64,000 nt of DNA from Micromonospora sp. WMMD980. GTDB lineage: Bacteria; Actinomycetota; Actinomycetes; Mycobacteriales; Micromonosporaceae. The notes beneath the pieces are model-generated. The model did not search any database and was not told the DNA's origin. It was given only the letters and a program-made list of their open reading frames with translations. Shown piece by piece: positions 1-8,037 of this stretch (its first letter is position 1; every line of letters begins with the position of its first letter). A program made the translations under genes and the position numbers. Location: contig NZ_JARUBE010000003.1 in NCBI RefSeq assembly GCF_029626035.1, positions 3,348,001 through 3,412,000 of the forward strand. The letters are read 5' to 3'.

Positions 1-10
1 CGTCGAGCGT

Positions 11-622
11 CTACTCGACGGCGCTCTCGTACGTCAGCCCGTGGAACCGGCTGCTCTCCCTGGCCCGCCGGTAGAGGCGCTTGCAGATGTTCTCCGCCAG
101 GCGGTTACGGGACAACTCCATGATCGTGAAGTGGAAGACCACGTCCGCCTGGCGGAAGGAGTCCGTCTCGCGCCGGATCTCGCGCATCGCCGCGAGCGCG
201 TGCTCGACCCGGGTCAGCTCCTCCGGCGTGCGCCGGGTCGCCAGGGCGCCCGCCATGGCGGCCTCCAGGCTGCCCCGGACGACGGTCAGCTCGTCCAGCA
301 CACCCAGCGACGCGTCGTTGTCGATCAGCGCGGAGAGGACGACCGGGTCCAGCATGTTCCACGAGCCGACCCGGGCCACCTGGGTCCCGCACCCCTGCGA
401 GACCACTACCAGCCCCTTCTCCTCGAGCCGCTTGACCGACTCGCGGACGACCGTGCGGCTCACCCCGAAGTGCTCGCTGAGCGGCCCCTCCGGGGGCAGC
501 ATCTGCCCCTCGCCGAGCTGACCGGTGACGATGAGTTCGACCAGCTCGCTCACCACCGCCACGCCCAGGCGCTCGGCCGGGCGGCGGGGCGGGAAGGCGA
601 ACCCGTCCACGCGCGCCGTCAT
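11..622 (-). CDS. FadR-type GntR transcriptional regulator, possibly C-terminally shortened
   Basis: Predicted DNA-binding regulator of 203 residues. Residues about 23-83 form the winged helix-turn-helix of the GntR family (LSEHFGVSRTVVRESVKRLE, then the wing KGLVVVSQGCGTQVA). Residues from about 95 look like the all-helical FCD effector domain, which in this family usually binds a carboxylic acid with a metal. The protein stops about 40 residues earlier than usual FCD proteins, so the last helices with the final metal-binding His are missing. The stop TAG lies at 11-13, so a premature stop or a natural short form cannot be told apart at the window edge. The neighbouring aldo/keto reductase on the same strand could be a target, but this is inference. 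Confidence 0.85.
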   Translation of the reverse strand: MTARVDGFAFPPRRPAERLGVAVVSELVELIVTGQLGEGQMLPPEGPLSEHFGVSRTVVRESVKRLEEKGLVVVSQGCGTQVARVGSWNMLDPVVLSALIDNDASLGVLDELTVVRGSLEAAMAGALATRRTPEELTRVEHALAAMREIRRETDSFRQADVVFHFTIMELSRNRLAENICKRLYRRARESSRFHGLTYESAVE

Positions 623-669
623 GGCGACACCCTAGTAGTGCAGCGCCGCGCCGGCCGACCGCGACCGGA

Positions 670-1536
670 TCACCCGCCGATCGCGCCCAGCTCGGCGAGC
701 GCGTCGGCGGGCAGGTCCAGGGCCGCGCCGGCGACGTTCTCGCGCAGGTGCGCGACCGAGGACGTGCCGGGGATGAGCAGGATGTTCGGCGAGCGGCGCA
801 GCAACCAGGCCAGCGCGACGGCCATCGGCGTGGTGTCCAGTCGCTTCGCGACCCCGTCCAGGATGCCGGACTGCAACGGCGAGAAGCCGCCCAGCGGGAA
901 GTAGGGCACGAACGCGACGCCCTGCCGGGCGGTGGTGTCGACCAACGCGTCGTCGGCGCGGTTGGCCAGGTTGTAGAGGTTCTGCACGCACACCACCGGG
1001 GCGATCGACTGAGCCTCGGCGAGTTGGTCCGCGGTGACCGTGCTCAGCCCCAGGTGCCGGATCAGCCCCTGCTCGCGCAGCTCGGCGAGCGCGCCGAACG
1101 GCTCGGCGACCGAGCCCGGCTCGGGGGTGTCGAAGCCGCCGACGCGCAGGTTCACCACGTCGAGCGCCTCGACACCGAGGCGGCGCAGGTTGTCGTGCAC
1201 CTGCTGGGTCAGCTCGGCCGGCGTGCGGGCGGGCGGCCACCCGCCCCGCTCGTCGCGGCGGTTGCCGACCTTGGTCACGATGTGCAGGTCGTCCGGGTAG
1301 GGCGCGAGCGCCGCACGGATGATCTCGTTGGTGACGTGCGGGCCGTAGAAATCCGCCGTGTCGATGTGCCGGATGCCCAGCTCGACCGCCGTCCGCAGCA
1401 CCGCCACGGCGGCGTCGCGGTCCCGGGGCGGGCCGAACACACCCGGACCGGCCAGTTGCATGGCGCCGTAACCCATCCGGGTCAGGGTGAGGTCGCCGAC
1501 CTGGTAGGCGCCTCCGGGAAGCTGCTCGCCGGTCAT
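670..1536 (-). CDS. Aldo/keto reductase
   Basis: Soluble NADPH-dependent carbonyl reductase of about 288 residues. The AKR signature is clear: the strand with HIDTADFYG carries the catalytic Asp and Tyr, and VTKVGN carries the catalytic Lys. The usual His of the tetrad is replaced in the segment DVVNLRVGG, a variant seen in pyridoxal-reductase-like AKRs. The C-terminal LIPGTSSVAHLREN matches the cofactor-binding end of the family. I place the start at the ATG at 1536 because GGAAGGGAAC lies just upstream; an in-frame ATG at 1572 would add 12 residues. The substrate cannot be read from sequence. Confidence 0.9.
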   Translation of the reverse strand: MTGEQLPGGAYQVGDLTLTRMGYGAMQLAGPGVFGPPRDRDAAVAVLRTAVELGIRHIDTADFYGPHVTNEIIRAALAPYPDDLHIVTKVGNRRDERGGWPPARTPAELTQQVHDNLRRLGVEALDVVNLRVGGFDTPEPGSVAEPFGALAELREQGLIRHLGLSTVTADQLAEAQSIAPVVCVQNLYNLANRADDALVDTTARQGVAFVPYFPLGGFSPLQSGILDGVAKRLDTTPMAVALAWLLRRSPNILLIPGTSSVAHLRENVAGAALDLPADALAELGAIGG

Positions 1537-1639
1537 GGTTCCCTTCCGCACGCCGGAGTCTCCGGCGGGCACCCCTCACGGTGCCCGCCGGCGGCCGGCG
1601 CAACCAGGCCCCGTCGATCCCAGGATCGGCGGGGCCGGG

Positions 1640-2137
1640 TCACCGGGGCCGGAGCAGCCCGCGCCCGGCCATGAAGGCGCGCAACGTCTCGGCGTCCGCG
1701 TCGGACATCAGCCGGCGCGGGATCACGGTCGCCGGCATCCGGCCGACGTGGACGATCCAGAACTCCGGATCGTCAGTCACCCGGGTGACGCCGTCCCAGG
1801 CGATGCCGCCGGACTCCGAGCCGCTGCGCATCATGATGTTGTCGTCGGTGATGTCGTAGCCGCCCTCGACGGCGTAGTTACCGGAGCGTCGCCGGGCACG
1901 CCACCGCACCCACGGCGCGTAGAGCATGGACAGCAGGCCGCCCAGGAGCAGCGCGGTCCACAGCGACGCGAACCGGTCGCCGGACCCGAGCGCCCACGAG
2001 ACGGCGAGACCGACGGCCCCGACGGCCGCCAGCGCGGCGCCGACGTATCCGAAGCGGCGCAGCCGGACCCGGCTGAGCGCGGCGGCCACGCGGCCGGGGT
2101 AGGTGGGATCGGCCGGGACGTCGAAACGGATGTGCAC
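1640..2137 (-). CDS. YcxB-like membrane protein
   Basis: About 165 residues starting at a GTG (2137). Two hydrophobic segments (about residues 32-52 and 60-75) are followed by a basic stretch and a soluble C-terminal domain with the pattern of YcxB-like proteins (ITDDNIMMRSGSESGGIAWDGVTRV, then a strand with FWIVHVG and a final IPRR). The role of this family is unknown. The start was chosen because upstream codons lose coding character and GTG-H-I-R-F begins a typical N-terminus. It stands alone between an aldo/keto reductase and an HxlR regulator on the same strand. Confidence 0.7.
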   Translation of the reverse strand: MHIRFDVPADPTYPGRVAAALSRVRLRRFGYVGAALAAVGAVGLAVSWALGSGDRFASLWTALLLGGLLSMLYAPWVRWRARRRSGNYAVEGGYDITDDNIMMRSGSESGGIAWDGVTRVTDDPEFWIVHVGRMPATVIPRRLMSDADAETLRAFMAGRGLLRPR

Positions 2138-2178
2138 GCCCGAACGATAGCGCCGAGCGCGGGCGCGGCCGAGGTGCC

Positions 2179-2583
2179 TCAGCCGGCTCGCCGGCGCGCC
2201 GCGACGATGGCGGGGTGGTGGTCGAGCGCCCAGCCGGCCAGCACGGCGAGCGGCTCCAGCAGGCTGACGCCCAGGGGCGTCAGCCGGTACTCGACGCTCG
2301 GCGGCGACGTCGGGAGCACCTCCCGGTCGACCAGTCCGTCGCTCTCCAGCGTACGCAACGTCCGGGTGAGCATCCGCTGGCTGATGCCGTCGACCGCCCG
2401 GTGCAACTCGTTGAACCGGTACGGCCGCTGCCCGAGCAGGGTGACCAGCAGCAGCGTCCACTTGTCGCTGAGCCGTCGGAGCACATCGGTGACCGGGCAG
2501 CACTCGTACTCGCCGGCCGGCACCGGGTCCGGCAGCCGGTGGTCATCGAGTCGGGCACGCACACCGGTGTTCCCTGTGTCCAT
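2179..2583 (-). CDS. HxlR-family transcriptional regulator
   Basis: Winged-helix regulator of 134 residues. It has the family hallmark: an N-terminal Cys (YECCPVTDVLRRLSDKWTLLLV) that can act as a thiol sensor, then the recognition helix region (FNELHRAVDGISQRMLTRTLRTLESDGLV) and the wing (VEYRLTPLG). It is divergent from the dehydrogenase-like gene starting at 2659, with only 75 bases between the two starts. This is the standard arrangement for an HxlR protein and its target, so control of the facing gene in response to an electrophile or oxidant is a reasonable inference. Confidence 0.92.
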   Translation of the reverse strand: MDTGNTGVRARLDDHRLPDPVPAGEYECCPVTDVLRRLSDKWTLLLVTLLGQRPYRFNELHRAVDGISQRMLTRTLRTLESDGLVDREVLPTSPPSVEYRLTPLGVSLLEPLAVLAGWALDHHPAIVAARRRAG

Positions 2584-2658
2584 CAAAGTGCCTTCTTTCG
2601 CCGCCGCCGACGCCTGCCCAGGATGAGCACGGTCGGCAGAAACGGTAGTGGAGGCGGA

Positions 2659-3465
2659 ATGGGACTCGTGGTGGTCAGCGGCGGCACCGGCGGCATAGGA
2701 CGGGCGTTCGCCCTCGGACGCGCCGAACGTGGTGACCGGGTCCTGGTGCTCGGCCGGAACCACGCGCGCGGTGCGGCGCTGGCGAGCGATTCCATCGACT
2801 TCCTCCCCGTCGACCTGTCCAGCGTGGGCGAGACCCGGCAGGTCGTCGAGCGCATCCTCGCGGAGCACCCGGTCGTGGACGCGCTGACGCTGTTCGCCAA
2901 CGCGGTGGCGCCGCGCCGGATCGTCACCGCCGAGGGTCTGGAGCAGACCTTCGCGCTCTACTACCTCAGCCGATACGTGCTCGGTCTCGGCCTGCGGCCG
3001 GCGCTCGACCGGGCGGCCGCGCCGGTGGTCGTGAACGTCGCGGGCGTCGGCGTCACCAGAGGCGGGGTGCGCTGGGCGGACCCGCAACTGGAGTCGGGGT
3101 ATTCGGCGGTCACCGCGCAACTGCAGGCCGGGCGCGCCAACGACCTGCTCGGCGTGGGCTTCGCCAGGCGGTCGGGAAGCCGCGCGCGGTACGTCCTCTA
3201 CCACCCCGGCTTCACCAGGAGCGGCGACCGTAGCCCGCTGCCGTTCGCCGTTCGCGGGCTGTTGGCGGCGGCGTCCCTCGTGGCCCGCCCCGTCACGGCG
3301 GCGGTGTCCCCGATCCACGGGTTCGTGGACGCGCCACCCGACGCGCCGCTGACCGCCGTGGACCGCGGCAGGCGACTTCCGCTCAGCTTCCCGACGCTCG
3401 ACCCACGCGACGCGGATCGCCTGGCGGACCTCACGGAGCGGCTGCTCGCGCGCCACCACTGTTAA
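2659..3465 (+). CDS. Short-chain dehydrogenase-like oxidoreductase
   Basis: A 268-residue Rossmann-fold protein. The N-terminal glycine motif GGTGGIGRAFALGRAERGDRV binds NAD(P)H, and LPVDLSS plus the LFANAVAP segment match the SDR core. The usual YxxxK active-site pair is not obvious (a Tyr lies in LESGYSAVTAQLQAG without a Lys four residues on), so it may be a divergent or atypical SDR. The ATG at 2659 is preceded by GGAGGCGG. It faces the HxlR regulator gene and is probably controlled by it. Confidence 0.82.
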   Translation: MGLVVVSGGTGGIGRAFALGRAERGDRVLVLGRNHARGAALASDSIDFLPVDLSSVGETRQVVERILAEHPVVDALTLFANAVAPRRIVTAEGLEQTFALYYLSRYVLGLGLRPALDRAAAPVVVNVAGVGVTRGGVRWADPQLESGYSAVTAQLQAGRANDLLGVGFARRSGSRARYVLYHPGFTRSGDRSPLPFAVRGLLAAASLVARPVTAAVSPIHGFVDAPPDAPLTAVDRGRRLPLSFPTLDPRDADRLADLTERLLARHHC

Positions 3466-3515
3466 CGCTCACCACCGGCAGCCCGGCCCGGCGTCGGATT
3501 TTTCCGGATGTCGAG

Positions 3516-3528
3516 CCGAGAGTTTCGG
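3516..3528. promoter_or_regulatory. CGAAA/TTTCG-type operator-like palindrome
   Basis: CCGAGAGTTTCGG is one base away from a perfect palindrome and resembles the CGAAAnTTTCG element found upstream of many actinomycete xylanase and cellulase genes. It lies about 100 bases ahead of the truncated CBM2 esterase. This suggests that the gene kept part of its control region while losing its 5' coding part. Confidence 0.4.
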
Positions 3529-3628
3529 TGGCCCAACCTCCCTCCCTGCGCAGCTCAGGAGCGAGCAGTCCGCACCGGCTCACGGCCGGAGCGACCGACC
3601 GGGAGCACTTGTTCCGCAACACGGACGG

Positions 3629-4531
3629 TTGAACCTCTTCGACGACATCTCCCGGCAGGTCGAGAACGACCTCTGCGTCGACACCACCCAGCGCTTCGCG
3701 CTCGGCTGGAGCTACGGCGGGGCGATGAGCTACGCGGTGGCCTGCGCCCGGGCCAGCGTCATCCGCGCGGTCGCCGTGCTCTCCGGCGCCAACCTCAGCG
3801 GCTGCAACGGCGGCACCCAGCCCGTGCCCTACTTCGGGATCCACGGCACCCACGACAGCGTGCTGAACATCTCCATGGGCCGGTCGCTGCGCGACACGTT
3901 CGTCCGGAACAACGGCTGCACCGCGCAGACCCCGCGCGAACCGGCGCTGAACAGCTTCAGCCACATCACCACCACCTACTCCGGCTGCCGCGCCGGCTAC
4001 CCGGTGCAGTGGGCCGCGTTCGACGGCGACCACACCCCCAGTCCGGTCGACGGCTCGGGCAGCCCGAACGACTCCCGGACCTGGACCTCGGGCGAGATCT
4101 GGCGGTTCTTCAGCCAGTTCGAGTCGACCACGCCGCCGACCACCACCCCGCCGACGAGCACGCCGCCCACCAGCACGCCGCCCACCTCGACCCCGCCCAC
4201 CACCACGCCGCCGACCACTCCCCCGGCGACCGGCTGCGCGGCCGCCTACCGCACCGTCAACACCTGGCCGGGCGGCTTCCAGGGTGAGGTCACCGTCGCC
4301 AACAACACCACCGCCACCGTCAACGGCTGGACGGTCCGCCTGACGCTCGCCTCCGGGCAGGCCATCAGCAGCCTCTGGAGCGGCGTCAACACCGGCACCA
4401 CCGGCACCGTCGCGGTGCAGAACGCCCCGTACAACGGCACGCTGGCCCCGAACGCGTCGACCACGTTCGGGTTCACCGCCACCGGCAACGGCGCCACCGC
4501 CCCCGGCAACGTCACCTGCACCGCCTCCTGA
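3629..4531 (+). pseudogene. 5'-truncated secreted CE1/PHB-depolymerase-like esterase with CBM2
   Basis: The open frame encodes about 170 residues of an alpha/beta-hydrolase esterase, a Thr-Pro linker (repeats of TPPTSTPPT) and a cellulose-binding CBM2 domain of about 100 residues bounded by Cys (GCAAAYRTV to GNVTCTAS). The nucleophile elbow GWSYGG, the Asp in GTHDSVLN and the His in FDGDHTP are all present. What is missing is the N-terminus: there is no signal peptide and the first 100-130 residues of the hydrolase fold are gone. The only start available is a TTG at 3629 with no ribosome binding site. Related intact enzymes are feruloyl or acetyl-xylan esterases secreted for plant cell wall breakdown. 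The remnant is probably not exported and not active. Confidence 0.75.
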
Positions 4532-4537
4532 GCGCCC

Positions 4538-4567
4538 CGGGCCCGGAGCTGAACGGCTCCGGGCCCG
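4538..4567. terminator. GC-rich hairpin after the CBM2 esterase
   Basis: A 12-bp perfect stem (CGGGCCCGGAGC and its complement) with a 6-base loop lies just after the stop at 4531. There is no clear T-tract, as is common for actinomycete terminators. Confidence 0.6.
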
Positions 4568-4636
4568 CAGTTCCCCGGCGAGCGGCGGCACCGGTCCGTA
4601 CAGTGCTCAGACAATGCCGTCGCGAGGAGGAGAGCT

Positions 4637-5056
4637 ATGTCGAAGCCGCCGCTGCCCGAGCCGGCCGTCGCCATGCTGCGCAAGCCGAACCCCGCCGTCA
4701 TCGCCACGCTGCGGCCCGACGGACAGCCGGTCTCCGCCGCCACCTGGTACCTGTGGGAGGACGGCCGGATCCTGGTCAACATGGACGAGGGTCGCCGCCG
4801 CCTCGACCACCTGCGCAACGACCCCCGGGTCACCCTCACCGCCCTGGACGAGCAGGGGTGGTACACGCACCTGAGCATCGTCGGACGCGTCGTCGAGCTG
4901 CGTGACGACACCGACCTCGCCGACATCGACCGGCTGTCCCGGCACTACACCGGACGGGCGTACCCGCGACGGGAACGCGCCCGGGTCAGCGCGCTGATCG
5001 AGATCGACCGCTGGCACGGCTGGGGCGCGCTCAAGGACAACAGCCAGGTCGGCTGA
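4637..5056 (+). CDS. PPOX-class flavin/F420-binding split-barrel protein
   Basis: A 139-residue split-barrel protein of the pyridoxamine-5'-phosphate-oxidase-like superfamily, in actinomycetes often F420-dependent. Typical parts are the first strands (NPAVIATLRPDGQPVSAATWYLWEDGRILVN), the segment DHLRNDPRVTLTALD, and HLSIVGRVVELRDD, followed by the C-terminal TGRAYPRR that often contacts the cofactor phosphate. Such enzymes reduce small organic molecules such as biliverdin or quinones. The start at 4637 follows GGAGGAGAGCT, a strong ribosome binding site. It has no operon partner. Confidence 0.85.
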   Translation: MSKPPLPEPAVAMLRKPNPAVIATLRPDGQPVSAATWYLWEDGRILVNMDEGRRRLDHLRNDPRVTLTALDEQGWYTHLSIVGRVVELRDDTDLADIDRLSRHYTGRAYPRRERARVSALIEIDRWHGWGALKDNSQVG

Positions 5057-5191
5057 CCCCCACCTTCGTCCAGCGAGATCAGGGCGCGCCGGTTCCGTCG
5101 GCCACCCGACCATCCCGTCTTGCGCGGACGTTCGATCCATACCTCGGGCAACTGATCGACAAGCCGATCCGTATCGGACACCATCTATCTC

Positions 5192-6971
5192 ATGAATGTC
5201 CGGTCCGCCGGTGCCCGACCCCCCGCCGAGAGCGTGCGCCCCGATCAGATCGCCGACGAGCGCCCGCCCGTCGGACGGGGGCGACGGATCCCGCGCGAGT
5301 GGGTCCTCGCGATCCTCGGCAGCCTGCTGCTGGCGGTGGCGCTGACCTGGCCCACGCTGCGGCACCCGGCGACCACGATCCCCGGCGACCTCGGCGACCC
5401 GACGTTGCAGGCGTGGCAGGTCGCCTGGTCGGGGCACGCCCTGCTGAGCAACCCGTTGGGCCTCTGGGACTCGAACACGTTTTATCCCGAGAAGTACACC
5501 TACGCCTACAGCGACACCCTGCTCGGGTACGCGCCGATCGGGATGCTCGGCGCCGGCTTCGAGGCGGCCGTGGTCCGCTACAACGTGCTCTACGTGCTGC
5601 TGCACGCGCTGGCGTTCCTCGGGGCGTACGCGCTGGCCCGGCAGCTCGGGGCGAACCGGTGGGGTGGGGCGGTGGCCGGGGTCGCCTGGGCGTACGCGCC
5701 GTGGCGGCTGGCCCACGCCGGCCACCTGAACATCCTCTCCAGCGGCGGCATCGCGCTGTCGTTGGCGATGCTGGCCCGCGGGCACGGCTGGTCGCTGCGG
5801 CACGGCTACCGGCCGCAGCGGCGACGACCCGGCTGGGCGCTGGCCGGGTGGTTGACCGCCGCCTGGCAGGTGAGCCTCGGGTTCGGCATCGGGCTGCCGC
5901 TCGTCTACTTCCTGCTGGCCGCGGTGCTGGTGGCGGCCGGCTGCTACGGCTGGTCCTGGTGGCGCCGGCGGGAGCGACCGCCGTTCGGCCGGCGGTTGCT
6001 GCTCGCCGATCTGGCCGGCGGGGCCGCGTTCGGCGCGGTGACGGTGCTGCTCGGCCTGGTCTACCTGCGCGTGGTCGATCTCAACCCGCAGGCGCAGCGG
6101 ACGCTCGACTGGACGAAGATGTTCTCCCCGCCGCTGATGGGCTTCCTCACCGCGCCGGCGGACTCGTGGCTGTGGGGCGAGCGGCACGCCGCGGCGCGCG
6201 AGCAGTTGAGCTGGCCGCCGGAGATGGCGCTGCTGCCGGGGATGACGCTGATCGGGTTGGCCGCGGCCGGGCTGTTCGTCTCGGCGTACCCGCTGCGGCG
6301 CCGGGTCGCGCTGGGGGTCGGCGTGCTCGGCACGGTGCTGCTGGGCCTGGGCGCCACGCTCGGCGGCGACGGCGATCCCGGCTACCTGACGCTGTCCAGG
6401 CTCCTGCCCGGCTGGGACGCGTTGCGCACGCCGGGTCGGCTGATGCACTGGACCAGCCTGCTGCTCGCGCTGCTGGCCGCCGGGCTGGTGACGGCGCTGG
6501 CCGAGTCGTCGGGTCGGGCCGCGGGCCGTCGCCGGGCCCGGGTCCTGATGTCCGCCGCCCTGCTGGTGCCGCTCGCCCTGGTCACCGTGGAGGGCGTCAA
6601 CCGGACCCCGCACCCGACCGTGGCGCGACCGCCGGCCGCGCTGCGCGAGGCCCCGGATCCGATCCTGGTGCTGCCGGCCGGCGGCGTGGGCGACCTGACC
6701 TACATGCTGTGGACGACCGACGGGTTCCCCCGGGTGACCAACGGGCTGGGGCGGCTTCGAGCCGGCCAGCCAGGCGCGGACCCGGGCCGCGATCGGGTCC
6801 TTCCCCGATCCGGGCAGCGTGGCATACCTGCGCGGGATCGGCGTCCGGTCGGTGGTGGCCGTCCCGAGCCGTGCCGCGGGAACCCCCTGGGAGGGCATCG
6901 AGGCGCGGCCCGTCGACGGGCTGGGCATCACCCGGGAGGATCGCGATGGCACGCTGGTCTACCGCCTCTGA
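5192..6971 (+). pseudogene. Polytopic GT-C-like membrane protein, frameshifted near its C-terminus
   Basis: A membrane protein of about 590 residues with some ten hydrophobic segments (first at about residues 38-55). After the first helix comes GDLGDPTLQAWQVAWSGHAL and FYPEKYTYAYSDTLLGYAP, the acidic first outer loop typical of GT-C or YfhO-like glycosyl-transfer proteins that use polyprenyl-phosphate sugars. The frame breaks at the run of four G at 6748-6751. Removing one G gives the expected NGLGGFEP and lets the soluble C-terminal domain run to TGA at 6969-6971. As given, the original frame continues out of context. The next gene (GT2, 6987) is a natural partner that could supply the lipid-linked sugar. 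The extra G may be a true mutation or a base-call error. Confidence 0.7.
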
Positions 6972-6986
6972 CCTCGGTCGGGCGAG

Positions 6987-7943
6987 GTGACGGGGGTGCG
7001 GCTGTCCGTCGTGGTGCCCTGCTACAACGAGGAGGCGTCGGTGGAGCGGCTGCACGGCGACGTGCGCACCGCGCTCGCCGCGCTGCCCGACGTGGACGTC
7101 GAGGTGGTGTACGTCGACGACGGCAGCGACGACGGCACGCTGGCGGCGCTGCGTCGGCTCGCCGCCGCCGACGCCGACGTGTGCTACCTGTCGCTGAGCC
7201 GCAACTTCGGCAAGGAGGCGGCGATGCTCGCCGGCCTGCGCCGGGCGACCGGCGACGCGGTCGTCATCATGGACGCCGACCTGCAACACCCGCCCCGGCT
7301 GCTGCCGGAGATGGTGGCGCTCTACCGCCAGGGCTTCGACCAGGTGATCGCCCGGCGCGACCGGCGGGGCGACCGCTTCGTCCGGACGCTCGCCTCGCGG
7401 TCGTTCTACCGGGCCATCAACTGGTGGATCGACGTGCGCCTGCTGGACGGGGAGGGTGACTTCCGGCTGCTGTCGCGGCCCGCGGTGGACGCGATCCTGG
7501 CGATGCCGGAATACAACCGGTTCTCCAAGGGCCTGTTCTCCTGGATCGGCTTCCGCACCGCGGTGGTGGCGCACCGCAACGAGCTGCGCCAGTCGGGACG
7601 GAGCCGCTGGTCGATGGGGAAGCTGTTCAACTACGCGTTCGACGGCCTGCTGTCGTTCAACAACCGGCCGCTGCGGCTGGCGATCTACGGCGGCCTGTTC
7701 CTCACCCTCATCGCGGTGGCCTACATGGCCTGGGTGGTCGCCGACGCGGTCGAGAAGGGCATCGACGTCCCCGGGTACACCACGATCATCGTCAGCGTGA
7801 TCGGGCTCGGCGGCATCCAGATGATGCTCCTGGGCGTGATCGGCGAATACATCGGCCGGATCTACTACGAGACCAAGCGCCGGCCGCACTATCTGGTGCG
7901 GGAGACCGAGCGCCTGGTCACCGACGTCGGCGACGAGGGCTGA
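6987..7943 (+). CDS. GT2 glycosyltransferase, DPM1/GtrB type
   Basis: A 318-residue membrane-anchored glycosyltransferase. Residues 1-230 are a GT-A domain with VVVPCYNEEASVE, the UDP-sugar-binding VYVDDGSDDGT and the metal motif DADLQHPP. Two transmembrane helices follow (about residues 233-253 and 268-290), the layout of enzymes that move a sugar from a nucleotide to polyprenyl phosphate. The GTG start at 6987 lies 15 bases after the predicted stop of the GT-C-like gene. Together they look like a donor-making enzyme plus the membrane transferase that uses the donor at the cell surface. Confidence 0.88.
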   Translation: MTGVRLSVVVPCYNEEASVERLHGDVRTALAALPDVDVEVVYVDDGSDDGTLAALRRLAAADADVCYLSLSRNFGKEAAMLAGLRRATGDAVVIMDADLQHPPRLLPEMVALYRQGFDQVIARRDRRGDRFVRTLASRSFYRAINWWIDVRLLDGEGDFRLLSRPAVDAILAMPEYNRFSKGLFSWIGFRTAVVAHRNELRQSGRSRWSMGKLFNYAFDGLLSFNNRPLRLAIYGGLFLTLIAVAYMAWVVADAVEKGIDVPGYTTIIVSVIGLGGIQMMLLGVIGEYIGRIYYETKRRPHYLVRETERLVTDVGDEG

Positions 7944-7990
7944 CCCCGGCGCGTCAGGGCTCGCGCCGGTGAGCGCGTGACCGGCGCGGG

Positions 7991-8016
7991 CCGGGCGTCC
8001 CGCGCGGGACGCCCGG
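7991..8016. terminator. Bidirectional hairpin between convergent genes
   Basis: A 26-bp perfect palindrome with arms CCGGGCGTCCCGC lies between the GT2 gene and the cellulase gene, which converge here. It can serve both strands as a terminator. Confidence 0.65.
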
Positions 8017-8037
8017 CACCGTCGCCGCCGGGCCGGT

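Noticed and set aside
5245..6600. Long antisense open frames over high-GC genes
   Set aside because: They are a side effect of GC-rich third positions and show Arg-, Ala- and Pro-rich composition without motifs.
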